64,000 nt of DNA from assembly GCA_958450325.1 (NCBI GenBank), contig OY288243.1:62976606-63040605 (forward strand), in the 5' to 3' direction. Positions within the stretch are counted from its first letter, which is position 1, and the number at the start of each line of letters is the position of its first letter. The position numbers and the translations under genes are program-made. Shown here one piece after another: positions 35,772 to 46,123 of this stretch. Below the pieces are notes generated by a model. The model searched no databases. It saw only the letters and a program-made list of their open reading frames with translations, and was not told where the DNA came from. This stretch comes from Agrostemma githago. Lineage: Eukaryota; Streptophyta; Magnoliopsida; Caryophyllales; Caryophyllaceae.

Positions 35772-36356
35772 CTAGTCATCGCCCAAATCTGGAGAGTAAT
35801 CCCCAGGGCTGCCTGGACTCCCGAGAGCCGAGCCCCAATCCCAGTCTGGAGAGCCCTGAAAAGGGTCATCTGAAGCTCCGTCTTCATCCTTGTCGCTCAG
35901 ACAACCAAGACCCTCACTGTCATCAGAGTCATGGCTGCTATCCTCCCAGTCCCTGCCAAAGGGAACGGCCTGGGATTCGTCACAGGTGCGACAGCCTGTC
36001 TTCTTTACAGGCGAAGAGGGACCTGACGCCAAGGAGGAATCAGTGTCAGAAAGATTAGGGTAAAATTGTTCAGGGTGCAGCCATGGAAAGCACTCATGGC
36101 ACCCCCTGTCAAAACAGCCCCCTCCCCGGGAGCAGCGTCTAAACCTAGGCGCAGCAGGAGGCGAGGACCTCCTAGGGCGTTTGCCCATCCTAACAGAGGC
36201 CTTCTGACTCCTCCGGCGGAAATGAAGTCGTGAACAGCGACTCCGGCGAACAGCTAAGTAAGCGGCCCGAGCATATCGGAGCCTCCAAAACCCTCTAAAG
36301 ATGAAGGTAACATGTCTGACTCCACGGCGAGTTACGCTTTTCTTGATCCAAGCCAT
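35772..36356 (-). CDS. B1 antisense gene aORF1, 194-aa protein of unknown function
   Basis: It starts at ATG 36356 (MAWIKKSVTRRG); the longer frame upstream would need a GTG start. Residues 1-80 are strongly basic with Arg clusters (RRSRCSRLHFRRRSQK, MGKRPRRSS). A Cys cluster follows (RRCSRGGGCFDRGCHECF), then a Ser/Asp/Gly-rich acidic tail ending SPDLGDD. I do not recognise the family. The copy in B2 is equally open and differs at about 11 bases but only 2 residues. A TATA box lies 67 bp upstream. By composition it could be an RNA- or chromatin-binding protein, but that is inference. Confidence 0.65.
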   Translation of the reverse strand: MAWIKKSVTRRGVRHVTFIFRGFWRLRYARAAYLAVRRSRCSRLHFRRRSQKASVRMGKRPRRSSPPAAPRFRRCSRGGGCFDRGCHECFPWLHPEQFYPNLSDTDSSLASGPSSPVKKTGCRTCDESQAVPFGRDWEDSSHDSDDSEGLGCLSDKDEDGASDDPFQGSPDWDWGSALGSPGSPGDYSPDLGDD

Positions 36357-36422
36357 GTTTAAGACAAAGAAAACGGAAAGATTGAAGATGGGTTGAAACA
36401 CAAATGATAAAGGAAACTGAGG

Positions 36423-36430
36423 TTTTTATA
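36423..36430 (-). promoter_or_regulatory. TATA box for antisense aORF1 (B1)
   Basis: The minus strand reads TTTTGTATAAAAACC, 67 bp upstream of the ATG, a good distance for a short leader. It is the same in B2 (56323-56330). Confidence 0.5.
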
Positions 36431-36708
36431 CAAAAGAAAGCGCAACATTAATGAACGCTCCAACCACCCTGGAAGGAGAGCCACCAATCAGGAACTCTTC
36501 ACGGTTCCCCAAAATCCACCCGGAAGAGAAGTGAAATCATTACAAAAGCACTCTCACCTCTTTGCATACCTGACATGAGCAGTGCAAAGTTCCTTGGGAA
36601 GGCGCGAAACATTAAATGCTGCAACAGACAAGGAAGTCAACCTCCCACCAAGCAAGGGTCGCCAGCAGAAGGAAAAGCCTTACTCTCCCTCTACTGGCGA
36701 GGGCCAAT

Positions 36709-37382
36709 TGATTGAGGTCGGTTGCCCGACACCAGTCGCCTGCCAGGCAGGCCCTGGGGCACGCCCGCCAGGTTCGAAAAGCCAGTCCCTGGCAAGAAGA
36801 CAAGACAGGCGCATAACGCTAAGTATGACAGTCAGCCGCCGAGACCACAGGCTGGCACAGCCTGCTGGAACCTGACGGCCATTGCACGAAGTCAGCCTGC
36901 CCTGGGGGACACTTTGGTTGACAGGGTCAGAACCCCCCAGGGGCCCTCCCGTCATTTCCCCTAAGGTAATTAGGAATGGGTGGATAGGAAGCCTCCACTT
37001 GTCGCTTCCTCGTCCACCCATTCTTCTCCCACTTCTCTTTCTTATGGAAAGGTATAAATACTCAACCTTCTTCCACAAGAAAGGGGCTTGGATTTTCTCT
37101 CTCTAGACTCTTACTCCTAAAAACGCCACCTAGTTCCTCACGAGCTAGGTTCGTCAAGGCATTTCACGGACTGACTTAGGCATCGGAGAGGGTTTCCTCG
37201 GACAACCTCCGAGGCCCTGTGCGTTCATTGTGCAGGGAGCAGGCCAATTCCGCCGGGAAGGTCCGATCAAGGGAGTGAGAGAAAGGGGAGACCGAGGGAA
37301 ATCAAACGATCGGTTGTTCATCATTAACCCAATTATACAGCCCGGATCCTAGGCCGGGTGAATTGTTTCCGTGACCGGAACA
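36709..37382 (+). repeat. B1 3' LTR
   Basis: 674 bp, TGATTGAGG...CCGGAACA, followed by the TSD GCGTC. It differs from the 5' LTR at five positions by eye. The bases before it (GCGAGGGCCAAT) would hold the polypurine tract, but it is not clear-cut. Confidence 0.92.
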
Positions 37383-37387
37383 GCGTC

Positions 37388-37455
37388 CAATCATCATCGG
37401 GTGTTTTTTTGGAAACTGCTATAGACACCTGGCAGTCAAAATGCGGGTGTCTACA
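37388..37455 (-). repeat. Outer end of the A2 LTR
   Basis: It continues the A2 LTR after B1 and ends TGTAGACACC on the minus strand. It carries the inverted arms TAGACACC and GGTGTCTA also seen at the A1 LTR end. Confidence 0.85.
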
Positions 37456-37645
37456 CATTGACATAGTGCCACCAACAAAAATTTGTTGACGCCTGTTTCA
37501 TGGTGTCGGATTGCGTCGGTTAATTTGACATAGATAAGTATCATCATCGGGTTATCCGACGCATACCGACGCAACACCAACTATTGTGTAGGATATTTAA
37601 TTCGACGCAATTTGTCCACCGCAATTTCCTCTGTTTTTAGTAGTG
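37456..37645. mobile_element. CACTA-like DNA transposon end (about 190 bp)
   Basis: It ends CTGTTTTTAGTAGTG, which is CACTACTAAAAACAG on the other strand, a typical CACTA terminus. Subterminal direct and inverted GCGTCGG/CCGACGC motifs are present. A2's LTR abuts at 37455, so A2 probably jumped into this transposon. The other end is not in the window. Confidence 0.5.
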
Positions 37646-37751
37646 ACATCGCTTGCAAACTTCTGCGTAATACCTCTTGCGAGCTGAGGCAAATATGCCC
37701 GTGCTTTTTTCAGTAGAAAAAGAACATTTTACACCTAAGGTCGATTACGCT

Positions 37752-38978
37752 TGTTGTCGATGAGTGTCATTTATATTTTATATACATATTTCCATCCCTC
37801 AATTTTTAGTTTTATCTCGGTTTTCGTGCTTACTCGTTGATAACGATGTTATATACTTTGAATGTTGATACTTCCGTATTTGGGTGTATCTTGTAGATTT
37901 GGATGCATTTGGAGCTAATCGAAGCATCACAGAATCGAGAATTGTAGAATAGATACCTAAGCACGGAATCGAAGGAATAAGATGCTGAATACACGAAGAA
38001 ACAGAGATCAAAGAAGAAAAAGACGCGAAACGAGGAGAAAGAATGATCGATTGTAGAAGTATCAACTTCAAACGTCCATATCTTGCGTTATGCAACTCCA
38101 ATGAGAGTGATTCAGGTGCCCTGGAAAGCTCTTTTTCTTAGCTTACCAACCGTATATTTCATGACCAATTTGAACTAGTAATGAATAAATGACAGTCGTT
38201 TGAAGTGGAGTGCGCGATGGTGTGACCTACAACGTGACTCGATCGAGTCATATACTGGACTTGATCGAGTTGGGTCGTCAAATTTGGGCAAGAGCATCTC
38301 GTCAGGAGACTCGATCGCTCGTCAGGAGACTCGATCGCTCGTTAGGAGACTCGATCAACTTGAACTCGATCCTGTTGACCTTTTTCCGGGTCGCTAATCT
38401 ATTTACGCATATGACTTATTTTGGTCCCAATTTTCTATCTTATTAAGCTTGTATTAAGACGGGATTAAGACAATTTTTCATTATTCAGTTTTCTTAGTTT
38501 AGTCTAGACCTAGATAGAGTGCTTTCTTAGTTTCATTTTACGTACTTTTAAGATCGAATCCTTTACTACTTTATTAATCATTCGCTATTCAATTTCAATT
38601 CTTCTTTCAATTCATCGTCTTTTATTTATTGTTCTTTTGTTATTACTTTCAATTGATTATTCTTTAATTCTTATTCGTTTATTATTAGTATTCTGTTTAA
38701 TTCATCTTAATATGCTTAGATCCTATTTATTTCTTTCTTGTTTGATTAGTTATATTATGCGTAGCTAATTTCTCATCTAGGGTTAAGGGGGATCTCTCCA
38801 TGTTAAGAGGGGTTATAATTAATTGATTGTTTGTTAATCGCATGAACTATCACTTGTTTATCGTCTTAAATTTGATTGATTTTTTTGTTTTATAATTCAA
38901 TTAATTAGCATAGAAAATTAGGGCTTTTCACCGACCGGGTTAAGAACTAATTAAGCCACGATAGTTCGAGTAGACTGA
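37752..38978 (+). repeat. LTR-like fragment (probably gypsy), 3' truncated
   Basis: No gene. Features typical of an LTR are a TGTTGTCGATG start, a stretch like CAACTTCAAACGTCCATATC, a T-rich 3' half and GGTTAAGAACTAATTAAGCC near the right side. It holds three 20-bp direct repeats (GCTCGTCAGGAGACTCGATC type, 38299-38360) and CTCGATCGAG palindromes near 38237. The right side joins another LTR fragment at 38979. Confidence 0.4.
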
Positions 38979-39056
38979 TGTAGACACCCAGATTTGGACC
39001 TGGTGGCTGCAAGAGTGCCCGACAAACACTCGATGACGATCGGACTGCAACGCGGC
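38979..39056 (+). repeat. Tat-type LTR start, fragment
   Basis: TGTAGACACCCAGATTTGG...GACAAACACTCGATGA resembles the outer terminus of the A1/A2 LTRs in opposite orientation, then similarity stops. Confidence 0.5.
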
Positions 39057-40769
39057 GCGAGATTACGATGTTTTAGATAGTTTTTTATAGAACGAATCAA
39101 ACTGAAGTATATACACATGAACATCATAAGATGTAGTGCATGTTTAGACATGTATGGAGTATTTGATATCATGTTTATACACGTATCTTGGTACAATCAT
39201 TTACTAAGTAAATCTGTTTTAACTTATATTTTTTTAATTTAAGTTAAATTCTACTCGTAGAATAGAACAATATAATACTATGAGAATAGTATCACATAAT
39301 ATTTCAAGAAATCGTGACTAAAAAATTCGACTCCTAATTAGAACCTCATGAAAAATCAAAATGTAATACGGAGTATTTAACTTATTAGCAAATTAAACAA
39401 TTTCTAGTACCATTTCTATTGATACTAATAAATGAGTGTTAATCAACTAAAGCACCTATAATATTGATGTAAGATAGAATTAACTGTGGAACATGACTTC
39501 ACGAGTAATGAAATGGAAAAATATATGTGTTTCTATATTATATTTTACAATATTAAATAGATATATAAATTATATAACCAGAAATATTTTGAGTTAGTTT
39601 TCAAGATTACAAACTATAATTATGTCACATGGAAAAATTATGATCAGATGATGAAATTTTATATCATAAATAAGATAAACCATTCCTTCTTATAAAAATG
39701 ATAGAAGCACCATTGGATCGTTTAGAAAGAAAATCCAGATCATTGATAGGTAATGGAGAGGGGAAATGAAGAGAGGTTATCATGGACCGGGTCGGGCCTA
39801 ATCAATAAAAATAGCCCACATGAACGGGCCTACTTTTTAAGCCCAAACCCGACCCTAACGGGCTGGAATGAGCTTTTCGGACCCTAAAATTTAAGGCTAC
39901 CATATGAAATAAAGGTCTTAGTTTCATCGTTTAATAATTTAAACTTATGCGTGTTGTTTATAAATTTATAGTTTTGTTAAAAATTAGGGTTATTTCATGG
40001 GAATAATACTAATTATGCATGTGCTTTTTAAATTAATCCAAACTATAAGTAATCTCATTTTAATACGAACTACGTCTTCATTAACCTCGCTTTGCTATGG
40101 GTGACCGGTTACCTGTTGAACCTCTCTTATTCAACTCTTCCTCTAATTCTTATTCTTCTGATTCACATTTCGGGTTCATTTTTTACCATTGATAAAAATA
40201 AAAATAAAAAATCTAAAAAGTCATCTTCCATTTTTTTTCAGTTAATCTTATATAAGTTATGAAAAAAATGTTTTTAATTGTAATTTTGGTTTTCCCGATG
40301 ACTGCAACGGACCTAATAAAACCCTAGAAAGTCACAACAGGTCACTATGACCGGTAATAACAAGTCATAATTACATACATAGCAAAGAGAGATTACTAAA
40401 TACGTAGTTCATATTAAAATGAGATTACGTATAGTTTGGATTATTTTAAGAAGAACACAAATAGTTTATATTATTTCCATGAAATAACCCTAAAAATTAA
40501 TGGTAAACAACGATATTAACGCACATATATTAAGTTTAGGTAGTCATTTTCTAAAATAAGTACAGTAGTTCGTAATTTAGAACGAAAATTGATGTAGAAA
40601 GGGAAAGAATGCAGATGAGTTTTTGAGGTATAAAATGAAATTATGACAAGAAGGGAATGAGGGTGACTTGATGAGACATCCTGCAGCAACAAATACATTG
40701 TTCAATGTAAGCTAACACAAGGCTCAACCCCAACCCCAATTTAATTGATGAGTAATGTGTAGTACTCCG
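39057..40769. other. AT-rich intergenic DNA
   Basis: No supported gene. A GC-richer patch at 39785-39890 with GGGTCGGGCC and inverted AACGGGCC/GGGCTG motifs may be a DNA-transposon relic. Confidence 0.4.
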
Positions 40770-41210
40770 TATCAGTTTGGATCGGGTTATATTTAAGTCA
40801 TTAACAAACGTGTTTAGCTAGTCGGATATTTTGATTTTGGATCGTAGGCTATGCCTCGTAAATGGAACACTGAGTTAGGTACATGTGTATCAGTTTGGAC
40901 CGGGTTATATTTGAGTCATTAAAAAACGTGTCTAGCTAGCTAGTTGGATATTTCAATTTTGGATCGTATGCTATGCCTCGTAAACGGCACAATGAGTTAG
41001 GAACATGTATATCAATTCGGGTCTAGTTACTTTCGAGTAATTAAAAAACGTGTTTAGTCGGATATTTTGATTTTCGATCGTAAACGGGCCAATGAGTTAG
41101 GTACATGTGTATCAACTCGGGTCTAGTTATTTTTGAGTAACTAAAAAATGTGTTTAGTCGGATATTTTGATTTTCAATCGTAAACGGGACAATGAGTTAG
41201 GTACATATTT
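40770..41210 (+). repeat. Diverged tandem repeat, four units of 100-121 bp
   Basis: Units start GTATCARYTYGGRYC and end AATGAGTTAGGTACATGT, at about 40770, 40888, 41009 and 41109. Two later arrays lie at about 41690-41970 and 42970-43262. Confidence 0.75.
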
Positions 41211-41220
41211 TAGCGATGAA

Positions 41221-43550
41221 ATTCGACTCCCTCCCTTCGAGTATTACATACTCCGTATGATACGGGGTATAACTAAAAAATCCGTAAGTAATTAAATGAA
41301 ACAAGCAAGCATATGATACAGAGTATTTATACATGTTCTCTTTATATTACCAAAAAAATGGAGGGGGGAAACTAATACTCTGAAAGCAACAAGGAAGGAC
41401 TCCCTTTATATTAGAAGTACCCTTCTTTCTCTTGGCTTCTTCCTCATAATCACTCCATTTAACTGATTTACGTAAAAAATTAAAAAAATCAATTCAAATT
41501 AATTTTTAAATATCATGATAAATACAAAAAAAAATATCGGGAATGACAAAAAATATATTTGGAACTTATAACATGGAGTTTACGTGAATAATGAGTAAAT
41601 CAGTAAACACAAATTCTTATATGAAACGAGACGGTCTCACGATAAATATTGTGCCTTCAAAAACATACTCGTATGATGACCAACTACTCCTTAAACGGGT
41701 ATTTCGATTTTGGATCGTAGGCTATGCCTTGTAAACGGGACATTGAGTTAGGTACATCTGTATCGGTTTGGGCCGAGTTATATTTGAGTCATTAAAAAAC
41801 GTGTCTAGCTAGCTAGTTGGATATTTCAATTTTGGGTCGTATGTTATGCCTTGTAAACGGGACAATGAGTTAGGTACATGTGTATCAACTCGGATCTAGT
41901 TATTTTTGAGTAATCAAAAAACATGTCTAGTCGGATATTTTGATTTTGGATCGTAATCGGAACAATGAGTTAGTTACATAATCATTTTACAGATAATCAA
42001 AAAGCTCGAGTTCTGCTCGTAAAAAGTTCGAGCTCGGCTCGAGCTCGTGCCAAGCTCGTTTATCGTTATATTTTTTTCGTCTCTTTATAAATATATATAA
42101 CTAAAAACAACTTTTTTAAAAGACAACAAAATATTGTCACAAAATTTTAAAGTATAATAATTATAAATATCAAATAAACATATATTTAGAATTATTAGAA
42201 TTTAAAGTTATTAAACTTATAATGTAAAAAACCAAAAAAAAACGAGCCCAAACGAGCTTCGAGCTCGTTTTGACCGAGCCGATTCCGAGGACTCTACAAG
42301 CCGGCTCTGATCGTTGACACCCCTTGGTCTGAGTAACACTTAATTAATCGGGTGGTTAAGAGATTAATAAAAGTGTTATTTTATTTATGTCAAAAATTAG
42401 TGGTGATAAAAAATATACGATACGGTATATACTTTCAATTATACAAATTTTCGGATATCCGATACAAATAACCGAATGTACGATACAATTTTCCTTAAAA
42501 ATTGGTTTTACGGATACAGATCAATTTTTTATTTATTTTTATAATCGGATCGAATATCCGGTTTTGTTCACCATGTAAAAAATACTCCGTAATGCACACA
42601 GTAATTTGGAGGGGGGAGTAGAAGGGAATGGGAAGGCATGTGGGTTAATAAGGTTGATGATGAGAATTGAGAAATGAGGGGTGATTTAACCACACGCTGC
42701 AACAAATGCTACTTAGCTTCATCAATTTTACGAGGCTCGATGATGCAAATCCTCCATTTACACACATAAAAAAATCCAATTCAAATTAATTTTTAAATAT
42801 CATGATAAATACAAAAAAATATATCATGACAAAAAAATATTTGGAACTTATAGCATGGAGTTTACGTGAATAAGTAAATTGGTAAACACAAATTCTTATA
42901 TGAGACGAGACGACCTCACGATAAATATTGTGCCTGCAAAAACATACTCGTATGATGACGAACTACTCCTTAAACGAGTATTTTGATTTTGGATCGTAGG
43001 CTATGATATGCTTCGTAAACGGGACAATGAGTTAGGAACATGTGTATCGGTTTGGGCCGGGTTATATTTGAGTCATTAAAAAACATGTCTAGCTAGCTAG
43101 TCGGATATTTTAATTTTGGATCATATGTTATGCCTCATAAACGGGACAATGAGTTAGGTACATGTGTATCAACTCGGGTCTAGTTATTTTCGAGTAATTA
43201 AAAAACGTGTTTAGTCGGATATTTCGATTTTGGATCGTAAACGGGACAATGAGTTAGGTACATATTTTAACGATGAGATTCGACTCCCTCCATTCGAGTA
43301 TTACATATGATACGGGGTATAAATAAAAAACCTGTGTCTAATTAATTTAATTAAATGAAGTAAGCAACCATATGGTACAGAGTATTTATACATGTTCTCT
43401 TTATTATATTACCAAAAAAATGAAGGAGGGAAACTAATACTCTGAAAGCAACAAGGAAGAACTCTCTTTATATTAGAAGCACCCTTCTCTCCACTTCAAA
43501 AAAAAAAAAAGCACCCTTCTTTCTCCTGGTTTCTTCCCCATAGCCACTCC
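41221..43550 (+). repeat. Segmental duplications upstream of the membrane-protein pseudogene
   Basis: 41221-41457 recurs at about 43265-43550 (for example TACTCTGAAAGCAACAAGGA), and 41484-41718 recurs at about 42770-43000. Both ride with the 100-120 bp repeats. The right copy forms the upstream region of the pseudogene at 43740, so a promoter region was duplicated. Confidence 0.7.
42000..42335. mobile_element. Possible hAT-like relic with CTCGAGCTCG inverted motifs
   Basis: Left and right sides carry GAGCTCGGCTCGAGCTCG and AACGAGCTTCGAGCTCG. The right edge on the minus strand reads AAGGGGTGTCAACGATC, resembling hAT ends. The left terminus and target duplication are not clear. Confidence 0.3.
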
Positions 43551-43679
43551 CTCCCCGCGCCAACCCAGTTCAATCCAAAAAACCAGAAATTAAAACAATG
43601 CTAAGCACTCCTACGGTTAAGGGAGAAATGTTGGAACATTTTGTTGAAATGGTTAACATATGTTTTCCCTGTCACCCCA

Positions 43680-43687
43680 TATATATA
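43680..43687 (+). promoter_or_regulatory. TATA box of membrane-protein pseudogene
   Basis: TATATATA 53 bp before an ATG, in CACCCCATATATATACCCCC. Confidence 0.5.
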
Positions 43688-43739
43688 CCCCCAAATCCAC
43701 TACATTTAGAAACTCATCCTCAAAACTTAACTCAAAAAA

Positions 43740-44603
43740 ATGGATCCTTCTCCATTGAATCCGAATGATTTGGACATGGTGAATGGCTTCACTTTTTTTC
43801 ATAGCTTGTTGGACCGTGTGCAAAGCCTGTGTTATTGCTTGTTGGACCATGTCGAAAGATTGGGTGGTTGCTTGTTGGACTTTGTCCAAAGCTTGGGTGG
43901 TTGTTAGTTGGCCTAAGTTCAAAACTTGGGTAAAGAAAGCTTTTGCATGGTATTCAGAAAATGTCAGTAAGGGGATGATGATAGTGGCTAATGGGGGATT
44001 AGTAGCCACTTTTCTAACAATTTTATTTGGTCATGTTTTCACCTTAAAAAAACATCGGGTTCACTTCTACGCGGGTTTTGGGGCAGGTTTTGTCGGGCAG
44101 GTTTGTTTAGCATTTATCCTTCCTTGGCTACAAGAAGGTCCCACTTTCATTTCCATAATGGCTAGTTGGGGGCTGGTGTCGTTACACTAGTGGGGATAGT
44201 ATTGGGTGGGTTACTCATTTTTATAGTTGATTTTGAGAAGAGCACCGTAGAAAATACCGGACCTTTATATGGTGTTATAGTGTGGGCTTTGGGAATAGAA
44301 ATTGCCTTCGTTGGATCCCTAGGAGGGAATGTGTTCAACATTTCCCTTGGCATAACGAATGCAATATCATTGTCCTTGTGGATGCAATCAAGGATAAGAA
44401 GGATAAACCTGATGAAAACATTGTGACTGAACTCTTATTTTCTGCTTACAGGATCCCTACTGTAGCAACGATCTTGTACGAGGTATTTCTGAGGCGGGAG
44501 GTTAAGCCCACAACCATGAAATTGGTGGTTGACAGTGAGGCTAGAACACTTGACCTTGATCAGGTTTACTCATTCACTCGTGTGGGTGAAGAATATTTAA
44601 TCG
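43740..44603 (+). pseudogene. Frameshifted multi-pass membrane protein gene, cut by element D
   Basis: An ATG at 43740 (MDPSPLNPNDLDM) is followed by four 33-bp units that in one frame give 11-residue repeats (IACWTVCKACV, IACWTMSKDWV, VACWTLSKAWV, VVSWPKFKTWV). Hydrophobic helices follow (VANGGLVATFLTILFGHVF; FVGQVCLAFILPWL; VTLVGIVLGGLLIFIV; VIVWALGIEIAFVGSLGG), then a hydrophilic tail with VDSEARTLDLDQVYSFTRVG. At least two frame changes are needed (near 44172 and 44380), and possibly one before 43783. The LTR of D begins at about 44604, so the 3' end is lost or displaced. I do not recognise the family. It is the only host-gene candidate here. Confidence 0.5.
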
Positions 44604-45360
44604 TGTCATTACGGTCGTGTCGACACTAATTAGAGTCAATTCCGACACCGGGGCCACGAATCGGTCCCGAAATATGCAAAGTCAAAGCCGAGTCAACGCA
44701 TCGGGACGAGCAAACCTCGAGACACGCGCCCGAGGCGCACCCGGCGCTCGACGCGCTAGGGTTAAAGGGAAGCCTTAACCTCCAAGAAAGCCTAAAATAC
44801 GCATCTTCTCCATTTTGGAAAGTTTTGAAATCGGATCTTCAAAAATTCAATCGCCTCACACCAGGCTTCCCTAAATTGAACTGCCTCACACCAGGCGTCT
44901 GAGTTCTGAGTCGCTGGACACCAGGCGTCTGAGTAGTCGACTTGAACTACGCGAACAACTATAAATACCTCCTCATTTCGCTCATTCGACACACAACATT
45001 CACGAGTTCGTGCCTACTTCTACACAACTCGCTCTCTCCCTCTTCATCTCTAACTTAAGGTCGCACTCCGACCTTAAGTACGATCCACTCGATCGTTGTC
45101 CCGATAAGCGAATCGACACTACTCCTCACCTTCGAACACCCCACTCGAAACCGAGGAGCACATGCGCTCGCCTAGCTAACCCCGAGTATAGTAGCGAAGC
45201 TCTGCCGGAATCACCGCAAGACGAGCTAGAAGGATCCGCCTCGAAGTCGAACTGTCACTAGGTTGTCAGCTAAACAAAACTTTACATTTCTGTGCTTTTA
45301 TTATGCACTTTGATAATGTCAAACGTGGACACTAGGTCCATGGCACGTTATAAACATACG
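44604..45360 (+). repeat. D 5' LTR, first part
   Basis: It starts TGTCATTACGG after the pseudogene. It holds three CACCAGGC-type short repeats (44858-44935) just before a TATA box at 44960-44967. It ends in the B2 target duplication ATACG. Confidence 0.7.
44960..44967 (+). promoter_or_regulatory. TATA box of D LTR
   Basis: TATAAATA in AACAACTATAAATACCTCC, in the expected place for an LTR promoter. B2 inserted about 400 bp downstream and would interrupt the transcript. Confidence 0.6.
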
Positions 45361-46034
45361 TGATTGGGGTCGGCTACCCGATACCAGTCGCCTGCCAGGC
45401 AGGCCCAGGGGCACGCCCACCAGGTTCGAAAAGCCAGTCCCTGGCAAGAAGACAGGACAGACGCAAAACGCTAAGTATGACGGTCAGCCGCCGAGACCAC
45501 AGGCTGGCACAGCCTGCTGGAACCTGACGGCCATTGCACGAAGTCAGCCTGCCCTGGGGGACACTTTGGTTGACAAGGTCGGAACCCCCCAGGGGCCCTC
45601 TCGTCATTTCCCCTAAGGTAATTAGGAATGGGTGGATAGGAAGCCTCCACTTGTCGCTTCCTCGTCCACCCATTCTTCTCCCACTTCTCTTTCTCATGGA
45701 AAGGTATAAATACTCAACCTTCTTCCACAAGAAAGGGGTTGGATTTTCTCTCTCTAGACTCTTACTCCTAAAAACGCCACCTAGTTCCTCACGAGCTAGG
45801 TTCATCAAGGCATTTCACGGACTGACTTAGGCATCGGAGAGGGTTTCCTCGGACAACCATCGAGGCCCTGTGCGTTCATTGTGCAGGGAGCAGGCCATTT
45901 CCGCCGGGAAGGTCCGATCTAGGGAGTGAGAGAAAGGGGAGACCAAGGGAAATCAAACGATCAAGTTGTTCACCATTAACCCGATTATACAGCCCGGATC
46001 CTAGGCCGGTTAAATTGTTTCCGTGACCGGAACA
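45361..46034 (+). repeat. B2 5' LTR
   Basis: 674 bp, TGATTGGGG...CCGGAACA, with TATAAATA at 45705-45712. Confidence 0.93.
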
Positions 46035-46037
46035 ATT

Positions 46038-46055
46038 TGGCGCCGTCTGTGGGGA
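46038..46055 (+). other. B2 primer-binding site
   Basis: TGGCGCCGTCTGTGGGGA, identical to B1. Confidence 0.75.
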
Positions 46056-46123
46056 ACTTACGGTTGTGCTCACGAGTTACCCACTAAAATCAACCACTCA
46101 TAATCACAAAAACTAAAACAATT

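Larger units (their letters stand above)
25305..37382 (+). mobile_element. LTR retrotransposon B1 (Tat-like), 12078 bp, TSD GCGTC
   Basis: It has two 674-bp LTRs (TG...CA) flanked by GCGTC at 25300-25304 and 37383-37387. The order is LTR, PBS, gag, pol, 3' UTR with 125-bp repeats, antisense aORF2, antisense aORF1, LTR. The two LTRs differ at five positions by eye. Gag-pol has two single-base deletions and a catalytic substitution, so this copy is probably not autonomous. It sits in A2's LTR. Confidence 0.95.
11887..37455 (-). mobile_element. LTR retrotransposon A2 (Tat-like), cut by A1, C and B1
   Basis: A2 is a relative of A1 in the same orientation. Its pieces are RT-RNase H 11887-14139, protease linker 14143-15113, protease 19797-20475, gag 20525-21910, leader and PBS, and the 5' LTR 22670-25304 continued at 37388-37455. 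Element C (TSD CATGC) splits the protease region and B1 (TSD GCGTC) splits the LTR. A1 truncates pol at 11887, so integrase and the other LTR lie left of the window. At 37455 the LTR end meets a CACTA-like transposon end, so A2 inserted there. Confidence 0.88.

Noticed and set aside
43653..44009. Minus-strand frame with regular amphipathic 11-residue repeats (LDKVQQA type)
   Set aside because: The periodicity is the 33-bp repeat of the plus-strand pseudogene read backwards. The TATA box and ATG support the plus strand.
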